Shown one piece after another: positions 1-6,699 of a DNA stretch of 15,383 nt. Location: assembly GCA_964421875.1 (NCBI GenBank), contig CAYQZD010000091.1:1-15383 (forward strand), in the 5' to 3' direction. Numbering within the stretch: the first letter of the stretch is position 1; each line of letters begins with the position of its first letter. The notes under the pieces were generated by a model that ran no database searches, was not told where the DNA came from, and saw only the letters and a list, made by a program, of their open reading frames with translations. This DNA is from CAYQZD01 sp964421875. Lineage in GTDB: Bacteria > Electryoneota > Tariuqbacteria > Tariuqbacterales > Tariuqbacteraceae. Position numbers and translations under genes: made by a program.

Positions 1-64
1 ACAAGATACCAGGAGAAACTCAACAGGTATTTTGTTTTAACACAGAATTAAGGACTTTAAAAGT

Positions 65-553
65 ATGGCTCCAATTTGGACAGTTTACAATATAGGACCT
101 TATTCAATGTCTGAAATTAAAGTGTATTGGAGGCAGTTTATTCCAGACTTAAGGATGGCTGTCGGTAAGTCTATTAATCATCCTATACTAGGCACGAAAA
201 TACCAATAACGCAACATGTAGTTACTTTTGTGCCGTTTAGCAATGAGCATGAAGCAAACTACTTTTGTGCATTAGGAAATTCTTCTATTTGTAATTTCAT
301 TCATAAAAACTATTCCACCTCAAAGAGTTATGGGGCTCCCCATATATTGAAATATTTAAAAATCCCAAAATTTGACCCACAAATTAGTTTGCATTGCTCA
401 CTATCCGAATTTTCTGCGCAAGCACATGAACAGGTATTATTTGGAAACATTGGAAAACTAAACGACACAGAAAATCAAATCGACCAAGCCGCCGCTGAAT
501 TGTGGGGAATAACAAAGGGGGAGCTGTCTTCGATACGGAAAGCCTTGCGATGA
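65..553 (+). CDS. C-terminal part of an N6-adenine DNA methylase (TaqI/Eco57I-like specificity domain), probably a broken or partial gene
   Basis: The 162-residue product resembles the target-recognition end of type II/IIG or PglX-like N6-adenine methylases. It has a WTVYNIGPYS segment, a KVYWRQF segment, an ALGNSSICNFI segment, then KSYGAPHILKYLKIPKFD, and it closes with the family-typical tail ID-AAELWGITKGEL. The catalytic NPPY motif and SAM site are absent and would lie upstream of the window. The ATG at 65 is unlikely to be a true start, because bases 1-48 read in frame 1 as another plausible methylase stretch (RYQEKLNRYFVL) that stops at 49-51. The downstream frame has a stop at 38-40, so a single-base shift between about 40 and 48 would join the two. 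The piece is much more AT-rich than its neighbours and is the only plus-strand gene, converging on the selD fusion 45 nt away. Family assignment is fairly sure; activity and the exact class are not. Confidence 0.72.
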   Translation: MAPIWTVYNIGPYSMSEIKVYWRQFIPDLRMAVGKSINHPILGTKIPITQHVVTFVPFSNEHEANYFCALGNSSICNFIHKNYSTSKSYGAPHILKYLKIPKFDPQISLHCSLSEFSAQAHEQVLFGNIGKLNDTENQIDQAAAELWGITKGELSSIRKALR

Positions 554-598
554 TGATTTATAATAAGTTCGCTTGAAAAAACCCACCATTAACCGATA

Positions 599-2800
599 TC
601 ATTCCACCACCATCGCCTTCGCCCCCCTCGGCAAAACCTCCCCTATCACCGCCGCCTCCATTATTCCGCGCTTTAGCAGGTCTTCAATCAGGCTGGCGGA
701 TTCCTCCTTCGGCAGGGCGAAAAGCAGGCCTCCCGAAGTCTGCGCATCGCATAAGATATGCTTGAGATGCTCAGGGATATTCTCTCCCCAGTCAACTTTG
801 TGGTCGATGAAAGCTAAATTGTCCAGTGTTCCCCCCGGAACCGTCCCGGCTAAGGTGTGTGCCACCACCCCCTCAATTAAGGGAACGCTATCGGCGTGAA
901 TCCTTGCAGTAGTCACTCCCTCAGACAGCATTTCGCTCAAATGCCCCAGCAGGCCAAATCCGGTGACGTCGGTGCAGGCGTGGATAGAATAATCCTTCGC
1001 CGCTTCAGCCGCGTCCCGGTTCAGCGCCGACATCACCTCCGTTATCCGCTTCACTACATCCTCGCCGGCTAAGCCCCGTTTCACCGCAGTTGTCAGTATC
1101 CCCGTTCCTATCGGCTTGGTCAACACTAGGGCGTCGCCCGGTTTCATCCCGGTGTTGCGCCATATCCGGTCGAGGTTCACCATTCCCGTAACCGCCAAGC
1201 CGTATTTGGGTTCGGTATCGTCCACCGTGTGCCCGCCGAGGATGGAGACGCCCGCCTCCTTCGCTTTATCGCCCGCTCCCTGCAGAATCGCTTCTAAGAC
1301 TGACACCGGCAGGCGGTTACTGGGGAATCCCACGATGTTGAGGGCGAACAGGGGAGTTCCCCCCATCGCGTAGATGTCGCTGAGAGAATTAGCGGCTGCG
1401 ATAGCGCCGAAATTATAGGGGTCATCGACAATGGGTGTGAAGAAATCAACGGTCTGCACCAGAGCGCGCTCCTCGTCGATTTTATAGACCGCGGCGTCGT
1501 CGGAGGTTTCCACGCTGACGATGACATTCTCATCGGTTAACGCCGGGATTTTGGCGATTACCTGCTCCAGCACCTGCGGTCTGAGTTTGCAGGCGCAGCC
1601 CAGCCCGTGAGTGAAGCGTGTGAGCTTGATGTCCCTGGCGTCGATGGTGACGGCAGGAGGTTCCGCCGTTCCCATCAGCTTACCTGCCGCCTCGATAATT
1701 TGTTCCGCCGCCCGGTCGATTTCTTCAGTGGTAGTGCTCCGCCCGGTGGAAAAACGCACCGTCCCCATCGCGTATTCCAATGGAACTCTCATCGCCTCCA
1801 GAACGTGCGACACCTCCACGCCCTCGGAATGGCAGGCGGCTCCGGCGGAGGCGGCGACGCCGGTAAGCTCATCCAGCAGGGTGTTGGCTTCAACGCCGGG
1901 GAAGCTGAGGCTGAGGGTGTTGGGCAGGCGTTTATCAGGGTGACCGTTTAGCTTAATTTGGTGGAGTCGTTCTTCTATGATTCGATGCAGTCGGTCGCGC
2001 ATCGTTTTCAGATGTGCAGCTATGTCGTCGAGTTCACGGGCGGCGAGTTCGCAAGCGGCTCCCAATCCCACAATTTCCAGCACATTTTCCGTCCCGGCGC
2101 GCAGGTTGAACTCGTGGGCGGCGCCGTGAATCTGCTTGGTCAGCTTCGTGCCCCGGCGGATGTATAAAACTCCTATCCCTTTGGGAGCGTAGAGTTTATG
2201 TCCGGCGAGGGACAAAAGGTCCACTCCCAACTCGCCCACCCGCACCGGAATTTTCACCGCCGACTGCGCCGCATCGGTGTGAACCATCACCCCGCGCGCT
2301 TTAGCGAGGCGCGAGATTTCCACTACCGGCTCGATTGTCCCCACCTCGTTGTTAGCGTGCATAATGGTAACAAGGATGGTGGCAGGTTTCAGCGCTTTTT
2401 CAAATTCCTCCGGGCTTATAATGCCATATTCATCCACCGGTAGGTATGTCACCTCGAATCCTTCCCCTTCGAGGAACCGGCATACTTCCATCACTGCCGG
2501 ATGCTCCACTGCGCTGGTGATGATATGGTTTCCCTTGGAACGGAGGGCGTATGCCGCGCCTTTGATGGCATAATTATTCGATTCCGAGCCTCCGCTGGTG
2601 AAGATGATTTCATCGGGATTGGCGCCGATTAAACCAGCAGCCTGCTTCCGCGCCAATTCCACCGCTTTTTTCGCCTCCGCGCCGTAATAGTGCGCACTCG
2701 AAGGATTCCCGAATTTCTCCTTAAGATAAGGGAGCATCGCTTCGAACACTTCATCGGCTACCGGGGTGGTGGCGTTGTAGTCTAAATATATGGGGCGCAT
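599..2800 (-). CDS. selD: Cysteine desulfurase-selenophosphate synthase (NifS-SelD) fusion
   Basis: This is one 733-residue protein. Residues 1 to about 378 are a NifS/IscS-class PLP enzyme: DYNATTP at the N-terminus, SGGSESNN (69-76), HANNEVGT (148-155), HTDAAQS (174-180), the PLP lysine in LAGHK (K202), RAGTEN (234-239), and the substrate cysteine in SAGAACHS (C323). After a short linker (about 378-390), residues 391-733 are SelD. It carries THGLGCACK (C402 and K405 match the essential E. coli Cys17 and Lys20), a DFFTP segment, MGGTP, GGHTVDD and TDVTGFGLLGH. The codon for C402 is TGC, so this is the Cys form, not a selenoprotein. The first domain can release selenide (or sulfur) from selenocysteine/cysteine, and the second converts selenide plus ATP to selenophosphate for Sec-tRNA or selenouridine synthesis. 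Both halves are full length. The start at 2800 gives the canonical desulfurase N-terminus, although no strong ribosome site is visible. No other selenium gene lies in the window. Confidence 0.97.
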   Translation of the reverse strand: MRPIYLDYNATTPVADEVFEAMLPYLKEKFGNPSSAHYYGAEAKKAVELARKQAAGLIGANPDEIIFTSGGSESNNYAIKGAAYALRSKGNHIITSAVEHPAVMEVCRFLEGEGFEVTYLPVDEYGIISPEEFEKALKPATILVTIMHANNEVGTIEPVVEISRLAKARGVMVHTDAAQSAVKIPVRVGELGVDLLSLAGHKLYAPKGIGVLYIRRGTKLTKQIHGAAHEFNLRAGTENVLEIVGLGAACELAARELDDIAAHLKTMRDRLHRIIEERLHQIKLNGHPDKRLPNTLSLSFPGVEANTLLDELTGVAASAGAACHSEGVEVSHVLEAMRVPLEYAMGTVRFSTGRSTTTEEIDRAAEQIIEAAGKLMGTAEPPAVTIDARDIKLTRFTHGLGCACKLRPQVLEQVIAKIPALTDENVIVSVETSDDAAVYKIDEERALVQTVDFFTPIVDDPYNFGAIAAANSLSDIYAMGGTPLFALNIVGFPSNRLPVSVLEAILQGAGDKAKEAGVSILGGHTVDDTEPKYGLAVTGMVNLDRIWRNTGMKPGDALVLTKPIGTGILTTAVKRGLAGEDVVKRITEVMSALNRDAAEAAKDYSIHACTDVTGFGLLGHLSEMLSEGVTTARIHADSVPLIEGVVAHTLAGTVPGGTLDNLAFIDHKVDWGENIPEHLKHILCDAQTSGGLLFALPKEESASLIEDLLKRGIMEAAVIGEVLPRGAKAMVVE

Positions 2801-2835
2801 AGGTTTGAGGTTATGAATGAGTTATTACAATTCTG

Positions 2836-2861
2836 CATTCCCACGCAGGAGTGTGGGAACG
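2836..2861. repeat. Short imperfect palindrome (REP-like)
   Basis: Arms cattcccacgc (2836-2846) and gtgtgggaacg (2851-2861) pair around the 4-nt loop agga, with one mismatch and one G-T wobble. No T-tract follows on either strand, so it is a poor terminator candidate. It resembles dispersed 'ttcccacgc...gcgtgggaa' palindromes that I recall from many bacterial intergenic regions. It is the first of several palindromes in the gene-free 2801-3123 stretch. Confidence 0.6.
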
Positions 2862-2886
2862 AGGAAATATTTAGGATATACCCGTT

Positions 2887-2955
2887 CTGTCAGATCTTGG
2901 ACGCCGCCAGGCGGGTGTGACCTGACAGTTATTCGCAGGCAATTAAAGTCAGGTC
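2887..2955. repeat. Overlapping inverted repeats with alternative pairing
   Basis: ctgtcagatc (2887-2896) can pair with gacctgacag (2919-2928) with one mismatch, enclosing a GC-rich core that contains ccgccaggcgg. The same right arm (gacctgac, 2919-2926) is also perfectly complementary to gtcaggtc at 2948-2955, so two mutually exclusive hairpins are possible. No gene-like reading frame explains this stretch. It is probably another degenerate dispersed repeat; a regulatory switch is possible but unsupported. Confidence 0.5.
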
Positions 2956-3015
2956 TCCGCTGCGCTGAAAACCCGGATTATACATTAGCGCTTAAATACG
3001 CGGATGTATGCTCTG

Positions 3016-3084
3016 GTAGGGGCGAAGCATTTTAGGTTATCAATAAATATATTAATCACTTGTAAAAAAATGCTTCGCCCCTAC
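3016..3084. repeat. Perfect 18-bp inverted repeat with AT-rich centre (MITE/REP-like)
   Basis: The left arm gtaggggcgaagcatttt (3016-3033) is exactly complementary to 3067-3084, separated by a 33-nt AT-rich spacer. The arms point outward as in small non-autonomous palindromic elements. On the minus strand it lies just past the 3' end of the ABC-ATPase gene (stop at 3124), so its transcript hairpin could also end or stabilise that mRNA, but there is no clear U-tract. Together with the two upstream palindromes it accounts for most of the 323-nt gap between genes. Confidence 0.75.
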
Positions 3085-3123
3085 ATTCCATTAAAATACC
3101 TTAATTAAACGCTTATGCCCGGA

Positions 3124-3777
3124 TTATCGAACCAGCCTTCCCCTCTCCATCCTGATTTCGCGGTGATTGATTTTGGGGCGGATGTCGCCCCGGTGAGTGA
3201 CCATCAGCACCGCGGTGCCCATCGAGTTAATTTTTTCGAAAAGCGTCATTATCTCCTCCGCTGTCTGCGGATCGAGGTCTCCCAGCGGTTCGTCGGCGAG
3301 CAGCAGGAAGGGTTCATTGCAGAGGGCTCGGGCGACAGCGGTTCGGCGGGCTTCGCCGCCGGAGAGGCTGCGGACCTTTTCTCGCAAGCGGTGGGATAGT
3401 CCCACCCGCGCCAGAGTTTTCAGGGCGGCGCGTTTACTGATACGCGCGGTGAGTCCCATCCCCCTTAACGTGAGCTGCAGGTTGCGGTAAACGCTGAGGT
3501 CGGGCATCAGCAGTAAATCCTGGGGGATGACTCCTAATTTCCGGCGCCAGGAGTAATAGTCGATGAGCCACAGGTCATCCGAGCTGACGCCGTCCAGCAG
3601 GATATATCCTTTGTCCGGCCTTTCCCGGAGGGCGATCAGCTTGATAAGTGTGGATTTACCGGCGCCGGTGGGACCGCTGAGGAGCAGGAAATCACCCGGC
3701 GCGATTTCCAGTTCCACACCGGCGACTCCCCCTCCCCCAGGGTAGTTGCGGGTGAGGTTGTAGGTTTGCAGTATCAT
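3124..3777 (-). CDS. ABC transporter ATP-binding protein, FtsE/LolD-like
   Basis: A 217-residue single nucleotide-binding domain, the usual size for FtsE/LolD/MacB-type ATPases. Walker A is GPTGAGKST (35-43), the Q-loop is VIPQD (Q86), the signature is LSGGE (138-142), Walker B is LLLADE with the following PLGDLD D-loop (about 158-168), and the switch histidine is H195 in THRGD. All ATP-hydrolysis residues are present, so an active ATPase is expected. The start codon overlaps the stop of the upstream methyltransferase gene in a TAATG junction, which implies coupled translation. No FtsX- or LolC-like permease lies in the window, so the membrane partner and the substrate are unknown. Candidates are FtsEX-type cell-wall signalling, lipoprotein release or macrolide-type export. 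The name FtsE is only a family resemblance. Confidence 0.9.
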   Translation of the reverse strand: MILQTYNLTRNYPGGGGVAGVELEIAPGDFLLLSGPTGAGKSTLIKLIALRERPDKGYILLDGVSSDDLWLIDYYSWRRKLGVIPQDLLLMPDLSVYRNLQLTLRGMGLTARISKRAALKTLARVGLSHRLREKVRSLSGGEARRTAVARALCNEPFLLLADEPLGDLDPQTAEEIMTLFEKINSMGTAVLMVTHRGDIRPKINHREIRMERGRLVR

Positions 3778-4550
3778 TACGTTTTCCGTGTGAGGAAATG
3801 TATTCTCAGGGAACGTGGATGGGGCGCTCGGAAAGTAATGTCGTCGTATCTACCCAGCAGTTCTAACCCGCTCTTTCTGACGGCGCTTTGAATCTGTTTG
3901 ATGGAGTAGATGTATTGACTGTGATATTCCCTATAGACTGTATCGGGATTTGATATATGGTGCAGGGTAAATTCATTGATGTGAATATGGGTCACCGGAT
4001 TGTAATCGCTGTAGCGGTGGTATTTGAAACCGTCGATGACTCCGGTGTCGATGTATTTGCGAAAGTATTGGCGTGAATTCAAACGGGTGCAAACATCGAA
4101 GATAAAGACTCCTTGAGGCCGCAGAGTCTCGGCGATTCTGGAGAAGAAGTCAACCACTTCCTCGATTTTCATTATGTAATTGACGCTGTCATAGAGGCAT
4201 ATCGCGGCGTCGTATTTTTCTTCGGTGGGAAAATCGAAGAATTCCCCCTGAAAGAAGCGGTTCCCCGGAGGCAGGTTCCGCTTCCGGGCTTGGGCAATCA
4301 TCTCCGGACTCTTATCGTAGCCGGTGATTCCCAGTCCGCGCTGCGCCAGCAATTCCGCCATAATTCCGGTGCCGCAGGCCAGCTCCAGCACTTTGGGCGG
4401 CCAGTCCACCGAAATTCGCAATAGCTCCTGGATAAAATCCGCCCATTTAGCATATTCCACATGGGACATCAGCCGGTCGTAGATGGGGGCGACAGCGCTG
4501 TAGGGAGGTTCCTCCCGCACAGATTCGACCCGGTTTTCATCCGAGGTCAT
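3777..4550 (-). CDS. Class I SAM-dependent methyltransferase, unknown substrate
   Basis: A 257-residue protein with a clear Rossmann methyltransferase core. An N-terminal YDRLMSHVEYAKWADF helix region of the kind seen in small-molecule methyltransferases comes first. Motif I is LELACGTG (about 56-63), then GYDKSPEM (the acidic ribose-binding residue, about 78-85) and a motif IV-like DAAICLYDSVNYI (about 115-127). The second half is rich in aromatic and histidine residues, as in substrate-binding lids. The start at 4550 has a good ribosome-binding sequence (gaggaa) upstream and lies 14 nt inside the end of the TatD-radical SAM gene. The stop overlaps the ABC ATPase start. The substrate cannot be read from the sequence; tRNA, quinone or small-acid methylation are all possible. 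Confidence 0.88.
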   Translation of the reverse strand: MTSDENRVESVREEPPYSAVAPIYDRLMSHVEYAKWADFIQELLRISVDWPPKVLELACGTGIMAELLAQRGLGITGYDKSPEMIAQARKRNLPPGNRFFQGEFFDFPTEEKYDAAICLYDSVNYIMKIEEVVDFFSRIAETLRPQGVFIFDVCTRLNSRQYFRKYIDTGVIDGFKYHRYSDYNPVTHIHINEFTLHHISNPDTVYREYHSQYIYSIKQIQSAVRKSGLELLGRYDDITFRAPHPRSLRIHFLTRKT

Positions 4551-5907
4551 TGTATTTCCTCACCCTGAATTTCACGCCTAACGACTTCGCCAAATCCTCA
4601 GCGGCTTCAGTCTCCGCGCCGGGGAAACCGACGATGGTGGCAGTGACTTCCAACCCCTTTTCCCGGCAGCCACGGATGAAATCCAGCATAGCGGGATAAG
4701 CCTCCGCCCCGAAATCGGGGCGGTTGATTTTCCGGTATTTTTCCGGGTCGGCGGTGTTGATACTGACGGAGACCGCATCGAAAAGCTGAACCACTTCGCC
4801 GGTGATGTCCCTGCCGTTGATAAGGCTGCCGTGACCGTTAGTGTCGAGTCTGATTCGTTTGAAGCGCGAACGGAAGCGCTGCGCCAGCTTTTTCACCAGG
4901 TCGAAGCGGAGGGTGGATTCGCCGAATCCGCAGAATACCAGTTCGTCGAAGCCGCCGGGCATATCTTCCACCGCTTTCACCACCTCCCCGAATTCTGGTT
5001 CGCGCTCCAGAGCTAAGCTGTGACCCTTGACCACCGGATTTTTCAGCCGGGGGCAGAAGACGCAGTCGCAGGAACAGCGGTTGGTGAGGTTGAGGTAGAG
5101 GGAATTGCGGATGGGATAGGCGATTTTACTTTCAGGCTGAGGTCCCACCCCAAATAAACGATGAACGTTGAAAGTGGTGATGCGGGCGATATCTTCGAGG
5201 GAAAGCTCCTTTATTTCCGCCAATTTTTCCGCGATGAAACGCACATCCGCCGGCTCGCTCCGTTTGCCCCGGCGGGGTTGAGGCGCCATAAAGGGGCAGT
5301 CTGTCTCCAGCAGGATTCGTTCAATGGGCGTTCCGGCGGCGGTCAGGGGCAGTTGCGATTTGGGGTAGGTGATGTTTCCAGTGAAGGAGACATAGAATCC
5401 CTCCGCTATCACCTGATTAGCGGCTTCAGCGTCCGCGGCGAAACAGTGGAACACTCCCGCGCGCTGCCTTTTACCGGCTTGGCGCAGGATTTCGATAGTC
5501 TCTTCCAAAGCGTTGCGGCTGTGAATCACCATCGGTTTTTCCGCTTCAAGCGCGATTTCTATCATTCTCCTAAAGAGGCGGCGCTGGTTTTGGCGGCCGG
5601 CGTAATTGCGGTGATAATCCAGCCCGATTTCGCCGATGGCGGCGACTTTAGGGTGCGTCGCGTGTTTCTTGACCAGTTGGATGTCATCATCTGTAACCTT
5701 GTCGGCTTCGTGAGGATGAATGCCGACGGCGGCGTGAATGAAAGAGTATTTCTCGATGAGCTCCAGGCAGGCGAGGATGCTTTTGGCGTCAATGGAAATG
5801 TTTATAATGCGCTTTATGTCAGCGTCAACAGCGCGCTGCAGGACCTCCGGTAAATCGGCGCTGAAGTCGTCTAAATCGAGGTGCGCATGAGAATCTATGA
5901 GTATCAT
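4537..5907 (-). CDS. tatD: TatD-family metal-dependent hydrolase fused to a radical SAM domain
   Basis: A 456-residue two-domain protein. Residues 1 to about 255 form a TatD TIM-barrel nuclease/hydrolase: the metal ligands H7 and H9 (HAH), E93 in GEIGLDYH, H129 in VIHSR, H154 in GVFHCF and D203 in LLETDCP are all present, followed by the NVHRLFG end motif. Residues about 265-456 are a compact radical SAM domain with a CX3CX2C iron-sulfur motif (C278, C282, C285), a GGFDELVFCGFGE segment and RLDTNG. This matches the architecture known as TatD-linked radical SAM, which occurs fused or adjacent to TatD in other bacteria. TatD proteins are 3'-5' DNases or D-aminoacyl-tRNA deacylase-like enzymes; the radical SAM target is not known. 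It overlaps the methyltransferase gene by 14 nt and lies 54 nt downstream of the acyltransferase gene with no visible terminator between them, so it may share that transcript. Confidence 0.95.
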   Translation of the reverse strand: MILIDSHAHLDLDDFSADLPEVLQRAVDADIKRIINISIDAKSILACLELIEKYSFIHAAVGIHPHEADKVTDDDIQLVKKHATHPKVAAIGEIGLDYHRNYAGRQNQRRLFRRMIEIALEAEKPMVIHSRNALEETIEILRQAGKRQRAGVFHCFAADAEAANQVIAEGFYVSFTGNITYPKSQLPLTAAGTPIERILLETDCPFMAPQPRRGKRSEPADVRFIAEKLAEIKELSLEDIARITTFNVHRLFGVGPQPESKIAYPIRNSLYLNLTNRCSCDCVFCPRLKNPVVKGHSLALEREPEFGEVVKAVEDMPGGFDELVFCGFGESTLRFDLVKKLAQRFRSRFKRIRLDTNGHGSLINGRDITGEVVQLFDAVSVSINTADPEKYRKINRPDFGAEAYPAMLDFIRGCREKGLEVTATIVGFPGAETEAAEDLAKSLGVKFRVRKYNDLG

Positions 5908-5961
5908 TTTTACTGGTTTTCAGGTTGCTTAAATGGTTCGAATGTGATGGAGGGGAAGAAA

Positions 5962-6699
5962 TTATGAGGCTTCCAGCTTACGTTTAAGGGTGGAAATCGC
6001 GTTTATCATTTCGTTCGATATTTCCATCCAGGTTCCGGGCGTATTTTCTTTCTGAAAATATGGTTCCAGTTCGATAGGTTCACCGACAATTATCCGCACG
6101 GTCTTTCCCAGGCGGGGAATTCTACAGCCGATGGGGAGGACTTTCTCAAGTCCCGAATGATAGCAGGGGATGACTTTGCATTTGGCGGCATAGGCGATTC
6201 TGCCTACTCCCGGCTTACCTTTGCCGATTTTGCCCGACCGGGTGCGGGTTCCTTCGGGGTAGATATGAACCACACCGCCCTGTTTAAGTTTATCGATAAT
6301 GCGCTGCAGACCGGGCTGGTAAATCCCTTTTCCCCGGGTGAGCGGAAGGCATTTCGCATGATCCATCACCCAGGACCAGAACGGTCCCCGGTAGAAGTTT
6401 TTACTCTCCGGGGTATGATGGGGTATCAGGCGATAACTGAGAAAAGCAAAGGGCATAAACACTACCGAGCCGATAAAGGCGTCATCCAGTATGGAAACGT
6501 GGTTGGAGACGAAGAGGTACGGCGGCTCCGCTGTCTTCAGGTTCTCCTTGCCAATCACTGTGGTGCGGTTCATCACTTTCATCAGCGCCCAGGAAGGCAG
6601 GGCAATCATCAGGGTCACCAAGTAGGTGAATACCATTTTTAGACCGCTCTCTCTGAAGGTGGTATCTTTCTTAACAGTATGTATGGCAACGGTTTTCAC
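5962..6699 (-). CDS. 1-acyl-glycerophosphate acyltransferase family protein (PlsC/tafazzin-like)
   Basis: A 245-residue membrane-associated acyltransferase. The HX4D catalytic motif is NHVSILD (H67, D72), the substrate-binding block is IYPEGTRTR (147-154), and a hydrophobic segment at about 22-40 should anchor it in the inner membrane. Several segments look more like tafazzin than classical PlsC: NHVSILDDAFIG, LPLTRGKGIYQPG (118-130), and YHSGLEKVLP followed by IPRLGKTVRIIVGEPI (180-209). It probably acylates lysophospholipids or remodels membrane phospholipid. The start used is a GTG at 6697-6699 that overlaps the HD-GYP stop by 4 nt (GTGA). An alternative ATG at residue 22 would remove a polar leader and cannot be excluded. 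Confidence 0.9.
   Translation of the reverse strand: MKTVAIHTVKKDTTFRESGLKMVFTYLVTLMIALPSWALMKVMNRTTVIGKENLKTAEPPYLFVSNHVSILDDAFIGSVVFMPFAFLSYRLIPHHTPESKNFYRGPFWSWVMDHAKCLPLTRGKGIYQPGLQRIIDKLKQGGVVHIYPEGTRTRSGKIGKGKPGVGRIAYAAKCKVIPCYHSGLEKVLPIGCRIPRLGKTVRIIVGEPIELEPYFQKENTPGTWMEISNEMINAISTLKRKLEAS

Noticed and set aside
1585..1615. Possible selenocysteine codon in the SelD active site
   Set aside because: The codons in the GCACK segment are TGC, so the enzyme is the cysteine form; no in-frame TGA is present.
2817..3035. Plus-strand open frame of 72 codons in the intergenic region
   Set aside because: It is a translation of the palindromic repeats; it has no ribosome site and no protein-like pattern.
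2836..3084. CRISPR array or tandem repeat
   Set aside because: The repeats are inverted palindromes of different sequence, with no regular direct repeat-spacer pattern.
5161..5853. Long open frame of 230 codons on the plus strand
   Set aside because: It is the antisense of the TatD domain, whose metal-binding motifs are unmistakable; the plus translation shows no family features.
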